Source: JAHFTY01 sp964584785 (GTDB lineage: Bacteria > Acidobacteriota > Terriglobia > 20CM-2-55-15). Taken from it: a DNA stretch of 64,000 nt. A program made the position numbers and the translations under genes. Positions 16,629 through 24,836 of the stretch are shown here, one piece after another. The notes under the pieces were generated by a model that saw only the letters and a list, made by a program, of their open reading frames with translations, was not told the origin of the DNA and did not search any database. Location: assembly GCA_964584785.1 (NCBI GenBank), contig CAZPBY010000002.1, positions 62,001-126,000 of the forward strand, given 5' to 3'. Each line of letters begins with the position of its first letter. The stretch's first letter is position 1.

Positions 16629-18670
16629 CAGGCACCTCCTCGACTATTGGGTGCTGTGGCTCTCGCCTTCGTATCCACATCACCGATTCTTTCCATGACT
16701 TCACGCGGAACCTCTATGGACTCGCGATAGCCCCGCGACACAGCTTTCAAGTTATCCTGCACAACCCGCTCGCCGCGTTTTCCAAAATATTTTCTCAAAG
16801 ACTTCTCGACGCCCTGGAACAGCGTTTCCTCGCTGACGCCACTGTCCTTCTGGAATGGAGTCACGCGGAGAAACACTCCCAGAAGGACGATGCCCTGCAT
16901 GCGTTGCTGCAGATCTGCCAGCGACGAAACTTCCTTCGCGATCCTGACCGTGTCCAGCGCGAAAAGTTGTGCGTTCTTCGTCAGCATCGTTTTGCGTGCC
17001 CAGGCCGGGACGGCGGACCAAATCTCACTCGGATCGGTTCGATTACTCTGGACGAAGACGATGCCGTGGTCGGCCAACCCGGCAAGAGGGTTCTCGAGAT
17101 TGAACGCATTCACGTCATTGAGCGGAATGAATTCGACGTGCTCGAGTTCGGAATGAACCCGAATGTGCTTCTTGGCGATCGTCAGGTAGTAAGTCGTCGG
17201 CAATCCCTTTTTCTCCGAACCGTATTTGGGGTAAGCCTGAACGTCCATGCCGAACACTTCACCGGCGATGGTGGCGATAACCTTGTTGGTCGTCACCGAA
17301 CCGTAGCCACCCACCGAGTGGCCCCGCATCGAGAACGAACCGGGCGAACGGACGTCGGGATCCTCCGTGACCGGCAGAGCCAATTCGTGCTTGATGCCGA
17401 GCGTGAAGTAGTACTTCGGATTCTGGCTCACCATGTTTTCAACAACCGCGATGTAATCGCCCGCACGAACGTCGCGGCTGCCCAAACCCGCCGAGCCTCC
17501 GAAAAAGCGGGGCATGTGATCGATCGCGGGATAACCGGGGGCTTTGGACATGGCGTCCGCAAATGCGGCTTTTATTTCGCACAGCAAGGGATTGGATTGC
17601 ATCGTCGGAATGTCGAGCCGCTCGATCACCGACATCGCGCGCACGTGACGCAACGCTTCCACGATATCCGTCGATGGGAAAGGCCTCCAGCAGGTCACGT
17701 GCAACAAACCAACTTTGATACCGTAGCGTTCCCGGATGTAGTCGACCGCCGCCTCTCCCGTTTCGAGCATACAGCCCGACCCGACGACGGCATATTCCGC
17801 GTCGTCCAACCGGTACGGCATGACCACGTCATAGCGGCGTCCGGTCAGCATGTGGAACTCGCGCATGGTGCCTTTAACCGCGGGCATCACTTTGTCGTAG
17901 AACTTCCGCTGGGCGATCTTGCCCTTCATGTAGCTGTCCTGATTCTGAACGACACCCGACATCAATGGAACGCGAGGATCAAACAACGGGCGCACCCGCT
18001 CGGAAGGATGACCGACGAACAGCTTCATCATTTCCGGTTCCAGCAGACGCACGTTTTCAATGGTATGCGTGGTCAAAAAACCGTCCTGAACATTCAGGAA
18101 AGGCGTTTCGCTTTCTTCCGCCGCGCGCCTGCAAATGAGTGCCAGGTCACCGGCTTCCTGCGCATTGCGGGCAAGCAGAATTCCCCATCCGCAGTCAGCG
18201 ACACCGTAAACATCGTCGTGCCCGGCGTGAACGTTCAGGGAGTGTGACGTGAGAGCGCGGGCACCAATATGAAACACGATGGGTAAGCGTTTACCGGAGA
18301 TCGTGTAGAGAACTTCTTTCATCAAGATAAGTCCCTGGCCGGACGTGAAGTTCGTAACGCGTCCACCCGATACCGCGAAACCCTCGCAGGTCGCGGCGGC
18401 GCTGTGCTCGGATTCGGGCTCGATAAATGCGAGTTCTTCTCCCCAAATATTCGTTTTCCCGTTGGCCACTTCGGCCTGATATCCACCGCCCATGGTGGTT
18501 GACGACGTGATGGGATACGCGCAAGCTCCTTGCGTGATATGGGTTTCGACCCAGACAACCATTCCCGCACCGTCGGATGTAGTAGGAATTCCGGGATAAG
18601 GCGGTTTGATCTCTTTGAGAGTTTCCTCAAATAAAGTCGTTGGACCAGTCCCGTTTAGAACCGTGGCCAT
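16628..18670 (-). CDS. Pyruvate:ferredoxin oxidoreductase, alpha-gamma chain
   Basis: 680-residue chain with the pyrimidine-binding alpha domain first (AYPITSSTTMGGGYQAE; FTSGQGLILMKEVLY; HIGARALTSHSLNVHAGHDD) and the gamma domain at the C-terminal end (residues ~470-620, starting near MRGHSVGGYGSVTTNKVIA). NVQDGFLTTHTIENV and the GHPSER loop also match PFOR alpha chains. A purine-rich stretch (AAGGAGG) precedes the ATG at 18670. It is the first gene of a two-gene operon with the delta-beta chain. The enzyme points to anaerobic or microaerobic carbon metabolism. Confidence 0.93.
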   Translation of the reverse strand: MATVLNGTGPTTLFEETLKEIKPPYPGIPTTSDGAGMVVWVETHITQGACAYPITSSTTMGGGYQAEVANGKTNIWGEELAFIEPESEHSAAATCEGFAVSGGRVTNFTSGQGLILMKEVLYTISGKRLPIVFHIGARALTSHSLNVHAGHDDVYGVADCGWGILLARNAQEAGDLALICRRAAEESETPFLNVQDGFLTTHTIENVRLLEPEMMKLFVGHPSERVRPLFDPRVPLMSGVVQNQDSYMKGKIAQRKFYDKVMPAVKGTMREFHMLTGRRYDVVMPYRLDDAEYAVVGSGCMLETGEAAVDYIRERYGIKVGLLHVTCWRPFPSTDIVEALRHVRAMSVIERLDIPTMQSNPLLCEIKAAFADAMSKAPGYPAIDHMPRFFGGSAGLGSRDVRAGDYIAVVENMVSQNPKYYFTLGIKHELALPVTEDPDVRSPGSFSMRGHSVGGYGSVTTNKVIATIAGEVFGMDVQAYPKYGSEKKGLPTTYYLTIAKKHIRVHSELEHVEFIPLNDVNAFNLENPLAGLADHGIVFVQSNRTDPSEIWSAVPAWARKTMLTKNAQLFALDTVRIAKEVSSLADLQQRMQGIVLLGVFLRVTPFQKDSGVSEETLFQGVEKSLRKYFGKRGERVVQDNLKAVSRGYRESIEVPREVMERIGDVDTKARATAPNSRGGA

Positions 18671-18775
18671 ATGCCTCCTTTGTCCACTAGTAGTAATGCG
18701 GCTTTCGGGGGGTGAGCTTATCAGATTTTGAACGTGAAATCGACGCGCCCAGCCGAACGGGAACGCCAGGATAAG

Positions 18776-18973
18776 CTAGAACCCATACATATGTTCATCC
18801 GGATTAATAATGCTGTCCTGCCAGTCGAGCATCTTGGCGGCGGTCTGAATGCTGTCGACGTTGTCACTGCCAACCATGTCCTGCAGGACCTTTAACTGCT
18901 CCGGAGTGAGTCGGTTCTCCGCCAACGCTCGTTCCCAACTCTTGAATTGTCCCGAACCGGTGGAGTTTTCCAT
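18776..18973 (-). CDS. Small hypothetical protein, helical
   Basis: 65 residues from ATG at 18973 (MENSTGSGQFKSWERALAEN...), ending in EHMYGF. A longer frame opens at 19036 but overlaps the upstream gene by 38 bases, so I prefer the inner start. The sequence LTPEQLKVLQDMVGSDNVDSIQTAA looks like a compact helix-turn-helix-sized bundle, but no family comes to mind. It lies in the same orientation as the oxidoreductase operon, ~105 bp upstream of it and just downstream of another small gene. Confidence 0.5.
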   Translation of the reverse strand: MENSTGSGQFKSWERALAENRLTPEQLKVLQDMVGSDNVDSIQTAAKMLDWQDSIINPDEHMYGF

Positions 18974-18998
18974 TAACAACTTCGCCCCTTCCGACGCC

Positions 18999-19310
18999 TC
19001 ACATGACGCGATCGTGTCCCCACGTCCATTTGGCACTCAACACGAACTCTTTGACGCCGCTGGCTGTCGCGTTCGGATTGTGTAACACCTGAGGAGAAAA
19101 CACGACGCCAAGATCCCGCAGAAGCTCCTCGAGAGCGGCGCAACCATAAGTGAGTCCGGGAAACTCGATTCCATCGCCGTTGACGTCCTTCACCACCGTC
19201 TTTTCACGCGAAACGACCACTTTCTTCAATGTGCGAAGTTTATCCACCTCACGCCGAAAAAACTGCACCACCTCGTGCGCATCATCGACAGGTCCCGTGT
19301 AGACAATCAT
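18999..19310 (-). CDS. Small hypothetical protein
   Basis: 103 residues starting MIVYTGPVDDAHEVVQFFRR. It alternates strands and helices (KVVVSREKTVVKDVNGDGIEF; CAALEELLRDLGVVFSP), suggesting a small alpha/beta domain. No signal peptide, membrane helix or cysteine motif. I do not recognise a family. It probably forms a pair with the 65-residue protein downstream. Confidence 0.5.
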   Translation of the reverse strand: MIVYTGPVDDAHEVVQFFRREVDKLRTLKKVVVSREKTVVKDVNGDGIEFPGLTYGCAALEELLRDLGVVFSPQVLHNPNATASGVKEFVLSAKWTWGHDRVM

Positions 19311-19364
19311 TAGCTCCGAGTCTACTAAACACCCCGTTCTGCAGCAACGGCGGGCAACGGTGTT

Positions 19365-20447
19365 TCAATTCCCGGCCGCCATGCGGGTCTTCAAGGTTCC
19401 GATCCCTTCGATGTCTATGGCTACAATGTCGCCGGGTTTGAGAAATTCGGGCGGCTTGCGGCCGGCGCCGACGCCGTCTGGCGTGCCGCTGGAGATGACG
19501 TCGCCCGGGTAAAGTGTGAGCACCGATGTCAGGAAGCGAACCATGTGAGCCTCGTCCCAAATCCAGTTCTGAGTATTCCCATCCTGTTTGGTGACGCCGT
19601 TTACCTTCGTGACGATGTGGAAGTGTGGAGGATTCGGCGCGAACTCCTTCGGCAGAATGAACGGACCAAACGGCGCGGACCGGTCGCGGCTCTTGCCTCG
19701 AAACCAATTCGGCGGCGGGAACATACCCGTCAAAGGCCGGCCCTGGCCGCCGCGGTCGCTGACGTCGTACATGATGCTGTAACCGAACACGTAGTCGTGC
19801 GCATTGGCTTCCGTGACGTTAAACGCCGGTTTGCCGATGATGATGGCCAGTTCACCTTCCCAATCGATATTGCGGTTTGGCGGAATGAAATACGTATCGT
19901 CCGGATCGATGATGCACGACCGCGGCGATTTCGCGAAGAATACCGGATCTTCCTTGTCCGGATCCGCTTGGATCGCCGCCTTCTGCTCGGCACTGCCCGG
20001 CGGGAACATCTCGCCGGCGTGCAGTTTGTAGTTCGCCGCGATCGCAAGAACGTTGTAGGGGTATTTGATCGGCGCTTTGATCGCAACCTTGCCGGCGTCG
20101 AACACAAACGGCGCCGCGTCCCGAGATGTTTTGTAATAATTCGCGATCTGATAGAGCCGCGGTTTGACACGCTCATAAGCTTCAATCAGACTGCGCATCT
20201 CCCCCGGGATACTCATCGCCGGCAGGCCGGTAACTCTCGAGAGCGCGGCGTTCGCTCCCGCGATATCCAATATCCGATTCTCGATCACCAAACCAGTGCG
20301 GAGAGCGCCCCCGGCTTCGAATGACGCCAGCTTGAACGGTGTATCCGGTCGATCCGAAACCATTGGCCGCTGCGCGGATGGCGCCGCCATCGTCAGAATC
20401 AGAACCAGGATCGAAGCGAGAACGACGCGCGACTCTATTGTGTTCAT
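19365..20447 (-). CDS. Secreted fumarylacetoacetate hydrolase-family protein
   Basis: 360 residues from ATG at 20447. The N-terminus NTIESRVVLASILVLILTMAA is a signal peptide, unusual for this normally cytoplasmic fold. The FAH core starts near residue 125 with VLAIAANYKLHAGE; metal and substrate elements are DWEGELAIIIGK, YDVSDRGGQGRP, WFRGKSRDRSAPFGPFI and SSGTPDGVGAG. Members hydrolyse or decarboxylate C-C bonds in 2-oxo diacids. The frame extends upstream into the palindromic repeat at 20485-20628, but those codons are not native. TACGAT lies 8 nt before the ATG and may be a -10 of a leaderless transcript. Confidence 0.85.
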   Translation of the reverse strand: MNTIESRVVLASILVLILTMAAPSAQRPMVSDRPDTPFKLASFEAGGALRTGLVIENRILDIAGANAALSRVTGLPAMSIPGEMRSLIEAYERVKPRLYQIANYYKTSRDAAPFVFDAGKVAIKAPIKYPYNVLAIAANYKLHAGEMFPPGSAEQKAAIQADPDKEDPVFFAKSPRSCIIDPDDTYFIPPNRNIDWEGELAIIIGKPAFNVTEANAHDYVFGYSIMYDVSDRGGQGRPLTGMFPPPNWFRGKSRDRSAPFGPFILPKEFAPNPPHFHIVTKVNGVTKQDGNTQNWIWDEAHMVRFLTSVLTLYPGDVISSGTPDGVGAGRKPPEFLKPGDIVAIDIEGIGTLKTRMAAGN

Positions 20448-20484
20448 GGTGGCATATCGTACACCCAGTCGATCGCTACTTGTT

Positions 20485-20628
20485 GTAGGCGCCGGCTTCA
20501 GCCGGCGCATGCGCCGATAGGCGCAGGGTGTTTGAGCACACCGACAGGGCAGTTGTTATCGAATATAGTCCAGGAATTCGTCAAATACCCTGCGCTTCGC
20601 TCACGCGCCGGCTGAAGCCGGCGCCTAC
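20485..20628. repeat. REPIN-like nested palindrome, family B copy 1
   Basis: Outer arms 20485-20508 and 20605-20628 are perfect 24-bp inverted repeats around GCCGGCTTCAGCCGGC. Inner arms begin at 20521 and end at 20595 (GCGCAGGGTGTTTGA and its near-complement). A second copy in the opposite orientation lies at 27391-27575. It occupies most of the 439-bp gap between divergent genes (20448-20886); the remainder of that gap (20640-20886) shows nothing recognisable. Confidence 0.92.
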
Positions 20629-20886
20629 AGCTGCCGCTACCGATTTCATTGTTACAGCCAGTCGCATCTGAACGATGAGTTCCCGATTGTGGAGCACCTG
20701 CTGCCGGATCGATAAGACCTCAAACCTGTGGTTCATTGTTTACTCACGTGGTCTGAGGAGCGTAGCATGTCCCTACGTTTCCCCGACGTCTATCAAAACT
20801 AAATCCTGGTGGGTTGACCGCAACGACCGGTCTGAGGACCTGAGTCTGTTCGCTCGCTCAGGCTCGTTCTTCCCCTGGAGGCCAGC

Positions 20887-23800
20887 ATGTTGAGGACAAT
20901 GAGATTCATTCTTATATCGGCGGCGCTGTTATGGACTGTGTCGGCCGGCGCCAGTTACTCGCAACAGATGACGCGGCCCGCCGCGGACTTTTATCGCCAG
21001 CTTCGTTGGCGGTTCATTGGACCCGAGGGCAATCGGTTCTCGGCGGTTGCAGGGGTGGCGGGCGACCCGAGCGTGTACTACGCGGGCGCAGCCTCGGGGG
21101 GCATCTACAAGACGACAGACGCCGGCGTGCACTGGCAACCGATTTTCGACGACCAGCCTGTGCAGTCGATTGGCGCTCTGGCAGTGGCGCCGTCCGATGC
21201 GAATATCGTTTGGGCGGGAACAGGTGAAGCATCCATTCGCAGTCACATCTCCATCGGCCAGGGTGTCTACAAGTCGACGGATGCGGGAAAGAACTGGTCG
21301 TTGATGGGGCTCGAAGCGACCGGCCGCACACCGCGTATCGTGATCGACTCGCAGAACCCCGACATCGTGTTCGTCTGCGCGCTTGGGAATGCCTATGGGC
21401 CGCAGTCGGAACGCGGCGTGTTTCGTACTTCGGATGGTGGCCGCACATGGACGAAGACTTTGTTCGTCGATGAGAACACCGGCTGTTCGGACGTTGCCAT
21501 GGATCCACGCAATCCGCGCGTGTTGTTCGCCGGGATGTGGCAACTCGAGATGCACACGTGGGGTCGCGAAAGCGGCGGTCCCGGCAGCGGTCTGTTCACG
21601 TCTCGCGACGGGGGGCTCACGTGGCGGAAGCTCACAGGACACGGCCTGCCGGCGAAACCGATAGGAAAGGTGGTTGTTGCAATCGCACGATCGAATCCGA
21701 ACCGAATCTACGCACTCATCGAGACTGGAGACGGCGTGCCCTGGAAAGGGCAGCCAACCGACTCGGGTGAGGTTTTCCGCACAGATGACGGCGGGGAAAC
21801 ATGGAAAATTGCGAGCTACGACCACAATGCGATGGGACGCGCACACTATTACTCGCGTGTGGCCGTTGCGCCCGACGATGAAGACGAAACGTATTATCTG
21901 ACGGCATCGTATGCCAAATCGATCGACGGTGGGCAAACGCTCAACGTCGTGCCCCGTGCGGAAGCGCCGGGTGGAGACCATCACGACATTTGGATCGATC
22001 CGACGAACGCCAATCGCCAGATCGTCGGTCACGACCAGGGATTGTCCATCACCATCAATCGCGGCCGCACATGGTTCCGGCAGCGCCTCAGCAACGCGCA
22101 GATTTACCATGTCACTACCGACAACGAGATTCCATACAACGTATTCGGCAACAAGCAGGACGAACCCTCCTATCGCGGACCAAGCAACAGCCGCATTCAA
22201 GGCGTTGAAGGCGCAATTCCGCGATCGGTCTGGCATTCGGTCGGTGGAGGCGAAAGCGGCTGGGCGACGCCTGATCCCACGGACTCGAACATTATCTGGT
22301 CCACCGCATCGGGCTCCGGCACCGTCGGCGGGATCGTGGTGCGCTTCGAGGAGAACCGGCGGCAGTTCCGCAACGTGGAAGTCTGGCCGGATCAGTCGAA
22401 CGGTCCAGCCGAAGGTGTGAAGTACCGTTTCGTGTGGGACGCGCCGTTTCACATCTCGCCACATGACCACAACACGCTTTACATCGGGAGCCAGCACCTT
22501 CATCGGACGACCGACGCAGGCCAAACGTGGCAGGTTATCAGTCCCGACTTGACGCTCAACGATCGCAGCCGGATGGGAAGTTCCGGCGGCCTTACGCCCG
22601 ACAACATCGGTGTTGAGTACGCCGGCGTCATCTACGCGATCGCAGAGTCGCCCAGGGAAAAAGGGTTGATCTGGATCGGAACCAACGATGGACTGGTGCA
22701 AGTCACACGCGACGCGGGAAAAACCTGGACGAACGTGACGAAGAATCTGCCGAACCTGCCGCCGTGGGGTTCCATCCGCAGTATCGCGCCTTCACGCTAC
22801 GATGCGGCCACGGCCTATCTCACGGTTGATTTTCACCAGGTGAACAACCGCGATCCCTTTGTCTACAAAACGACCGACTACGGTAAGACCTTCAGATCGA
22901 TCACCAGCGGCGTGCCGAAAAGCATGTTGAGCTACGCGAAGTGGATCCACGAAGATCCAGTCCGGCGCGGGCTGCTTTATCTCGGGACAGAGAATGCGAT
23001 CTATGTGTCGTTCGACGACGGTGACAACTGGCAGCCGTTGCAGAACAACCTGCCGCATGCGCCCGTTTACGGAATCACCGTGCAGGAGCATTTCAACGAT
23101 CTGGTGATTGCCACTTACGGACGGGGCTTTTGGATTCTGGACGACATCACGCCCTTGCAGCAGATGACTGCCGAAGTGCTGACCTCCGACACACACCTGT
23201 TCACACCGCGCGCGGCGTATCGTTTCCGTTCGATCACGCCGCCCTCGGCGACATACGACGATCCGACCGCGGGCGACAACCCACCGTACGGCGCTTCAAT
23301 CAATTACTATCTCAAAGCGCCAGTGTCGGGACCGGTGAGCGTGTCGATCCTCGACGCGAAAAATGAGGTCGTCCGCACGATGACCGGCACGAACGCCGCC
23401 GGCCTGAATCGCATTTACTGGGATCTGCGTTACGAGCCCACCAAAGAGATGCGGCTGCGAACCAGCCCGCTTTATGCTCCCGAAGTACGCGTCGGTCCCG
23501 ACGGCTGGCGGCCGGGACCCGGCGGGACGCTCAGCGTTCTCGCAACGCCGGGCACGTATACCGTCAAACTCTCGGCAGGAGGAAAAGTCCTCACCCAACC
23601 GCTCACGGTCCGAAAGGATCCGAACTCGGGCGGAAGCGAAGCGGATATTACGGCGCAGACGGCGCTGCTTCTCGCGTTGCGCAACGATCTCAACGACGCC
23701 GTGAGCGCAGTGAATCAACTCGAGATCGTCCGCAGCCAGATCGAGAGTCTTTCTAAACTTGTCGACGATGCGGCAGTCCGTGAGGCGGGTCACAGTCTCA

Positions 23801-24093
23801 ACCAGAAACTAATCGATCTCGAAATGAACCTCATTGACCTGAGGATTGCCGGCGGTCAGGACGGCGTCCGTTATGCGGCAAAGCTCGTTTCGAAGATCAA
23901 TTATTTGGCCAACGGACTTGCCAGTGGCGACTTCAAGCCGACGAGCCAGCAGCTCGAGGTGCAAAAGTCGCTCGAAGATCAGATGCGCCGGGTCCTCGGT
24001 CAACTCGATGAGCTTCTGAGTCAGCAACTCGGCGGATTTAACGACATGCTACGAAAGCGGAACATTCCGAATGTGATGTCGAAAGTACCGTAA
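20887..24093 (+). CDS. Secreted BNR/Asp-box repeat protein (VPS10/sortilin-like beta-propellers)
   Basis: 1068 residues with a signal peptide (residues 1-25, cleaved near GASYSQQ). At least ten Asp-box motifs of the form S/T-x-D-x-G-x-T/N-W are visible: TTDAGVHW, STDAGKNW, TSDGGRTW, SRDGGLTW, TDDGGETW, TTDAGQTW, TRDAGKTW, TTDYGKTF and others. They form two or more beta-propellers over residues ~35-740. A linker and FlgD-like beta domain follow, then a helical C-terminus. Proteins of this type are abundant in Acidobacteriota; substrate unknown, often labelled glycosyl hydrolase without proof. GGAGG precedes the ATG. Confidence 0.88.
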   Translation: MLRTMRFILISAALLWTVSAGASYSQQMTRPAADFYRQLRWRFIGPEGNRFSAVAGVAGDPSVYYAGAASGGIYKTTDAGVHWQPIFDDQPVQSIGALAVAPSDANIVWAGTGEASIRSHISIGQGVYKSTDAGKNWSLMGLEATGRTPRIVIDSQNPDIVFVCALGNAYGPQSERGVFRTSDGGRTWTKTLFVDENTGCSDVAMDPRNPRVLFAGMWQLEMHTWGRESGGPGSGLFTSRDGGLTWRKLTGHGLPAKPIGKVVVAIARSNPNRIYALIETGDGVPWKGQPTDSGEVFRTDDGGETWKIASYDHNAMGRAHYYSRVAVAPDDEDETYYLTASYAKSIDGGQTLNVVPRAEAPGGDHHDIWIDPTNANRQIVGHDQGLSITINRGRTWFRQRLSNAQIYHVTTDNEIPYNVFGNKQDEPSYRGPSNSRIQGVEGAIPRSVWHSVGGGESGWATPDPTDSNIIWSTASGSGTVGGIVVRFEENRRQFRNVEVWPDQSNGPAEGVKYRFVWDAPFHISPHDHNTLYIGSQHLHRTTDAGQTWQVISPDLTLNDRSRMGSSGGLTPDNIGVEYAGVIYAIAESPREKGLIWIGTNDGLVQVTRDAGKTWTNVTKNLPNLPPWGSIRSIAPSRYDAATAYLTVDFHQVNNRDPFVYKTTDYGKTFRSITSGVPKSMLSYAKWIHEDPVRRGLLYLGTENAIYVSFDDGDNWQPLQNNLPHAPVYGITVQEHFNDLVIATYGRGFWILDDITPLQQMTAEVLTSDTHLFTPRAAYRFRSITPPSATYDDPTAGDNPPYGASINYYLKAPVSGPVSVSILDAKNEVVRTMTGTNAAGLNRIYWDLRYEPTKEMRLRTSPLYAPEVRVGPDGWRPGPGGTLSVLATPGTYTVKLSAGGKVLTQPLTVRKDPNSGGSEADITAQTALLLALRNDLNDAVSAVNQLEIVRSQIESLSKLVDDAAVREAGHSLNQKLIDLEMNLIDLRIAGGQDGVRYAAKLVSKINYLANGLASGDFKPTSQQLEVQKSLEDQMRRVLGQLDELLSQQLGGFNDMLRKRNIPNVMSKVP

Positions 24094-24122
24094 CCGTAGT
24101 TGCGAATCGAGATGCGCGAATG

Positions 24123-24551
24123 CTACTGGCCTTCAACCCAGACTTCGCCGTCTTCGAAGAATTCCTTCTTCCAGATCGGAACAACTTTCTTGAGTTTGTC
24201 GATGGCGTAATGGCAGGCGTCAAACGCGGCTCGACGGTGGGACGACGTGACGATGACGGCAACGCTGGTTTCTCCGATGTCCATGCGGCCCAATCGATGG
24301 ACGATCGCAACCGTGCCGATGTCCCACGCCTGACGCACGAAGACGCCGATCTGCTCCAGCTGCTTCAGCGCCATCGCTTCATATCCCTCATACTCGAGAT
24401 ACAGCGTGCGCTTCCCCTTGGAGTGATCGCGCACCACACCTTCAAAAACGCAGATGGCGCCGTCCGCGTTGCGAAGCATCCTTCGCGATATCGCTTGAGC
24501 ATCGATGGGATCGCGAGTGATTTGATATAACTCACCCGGACGTTCGATCAA
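24123..24551 (-). CDS. moaE: MoaE, molybdopterin synthase catalytic subunit
   Basis: 142-residue large subunit of molybdopterin synthase, which transfers sulfur from thiocarboxylated MoaD to cyclic pyranopterin monophosphate. Starts at TTG 24551 overlapping the moaD stop by four bases. Typical segments: CVFEGVVRDHSKGKRTLYLEYE, VAIVHRLGRMDIGETSVAVIV, SSHRRAAFDACHYAIDKLKK, and the active-site lysines in PIWKKEFFEDGEVWVE. All are intact. It forms an operon with moaD, and its product would serve the molybdenum hydroxylase encoded at 52335-56114. Confidence 0.95.
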   Translation of the reverse strand: MIERPGELYQITRDPIDAQAISRRMLRNADGAICVFEGVVRDHSKGKRTLYLEYEGYEAMALKQLEQIGVFVRQAWDIGTVAIVHRLGRMDIGETSVAVIVTSSHRRAAFDACHYAIDKLKKVVPIWKKEFFEDGEVWVEGQ

Positions 24552-24799
24552 AGCGCGCCTCCGCTTACAGGCGGGAAGAGTGCAACCTCGTCGCCGTCGC
24601 CGATGCGCGTGCTCTTGTTGACGTATTCTTCGTTCAGGGCGGTGAGCACAATCGACCGGTAATCCTTCATGCGCGGATAAGAGCGTTCGAGTTGGCTCCA
24701 GAGGTCACCGACGGTGCTTCCCTCGGGAATCTCCCAACGCAATTCACGCGAGCCCACAATGTCCTTGAGCGTGGCAAAGAAGAGCAACCGGACCTGCAT
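24548..24799 (-). CDS. moaD: MoaD, molybdopterin synthase sulfur carrier, with C-terminal extension past Gly-Gly
   Basis: 83-residue ubiquitin-like sulfur carrier from ATG at 24799: MQVRLLFFATLKDIVGSREL ... VALFPPVSGGAL. The Gly-Gly that must be adenylated and thiocarboxylated is followed by two more residues, Ala-Leu, where the family normally ends at Gly-Gly. The extension results from the TTGA overlap with moaE. By analogy with extended ThiS-type carriers that are trimmed before use, a protease may be needed, or the protein may be inactive. The promoter is candidate-leaderless (TAATAT 8 nt before ATG). Confidence 0.92.
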   Translation of the reverse strand: MQVRLLFFATLKDIVGSRELRWEIPEGSTVGDLWSQLERSYPRMKDYRSIVLTALNEEYVNKSTRIGDGDEVALFPPVSGGAL

Positions 24800-24807
24800 T
24801 TCGTGCG

Positions 24808-24828
24808 ATATTAGCACAGTGCTAGACT
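24808..24828. promoter_or_regulatory. Divergent extended -10 promoters for moaDE and the gene at 24837
   Basis: In the 37 bp between the two divergent start codons, each strand carries an extended -10 element: TGCTAATAT on the minus strand (24816-24808) and TGCTAGACT on the plus strand (24820-24828). Each hexamer ends 8 nt before its ATG, so transcripts would begin at or next to the start codon. The two elements are only 6-7 bp apart and should compete for polymerase. Confidence 0.55.
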
Positions 24829-24836
24829 CCTCAAGG

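Noticed and set aside
15588..18247. Long plus-strand open frames opposite the PFOR genes
   Set aside because: Shadow frames; composition is His/Arg-rich and the minus strand encodes complete PFOR chains.
20675..20893. 72-codon open frame before the BNR gene
   Set aside because: Overlaps the next start, no recognisable content, probably leader DNA.
20929..22701. 590-codon minus-strand frame opposite the BNR-repeat gene
   Set aside because: Antisense of a repeat-rich gene with no domain or start signal.
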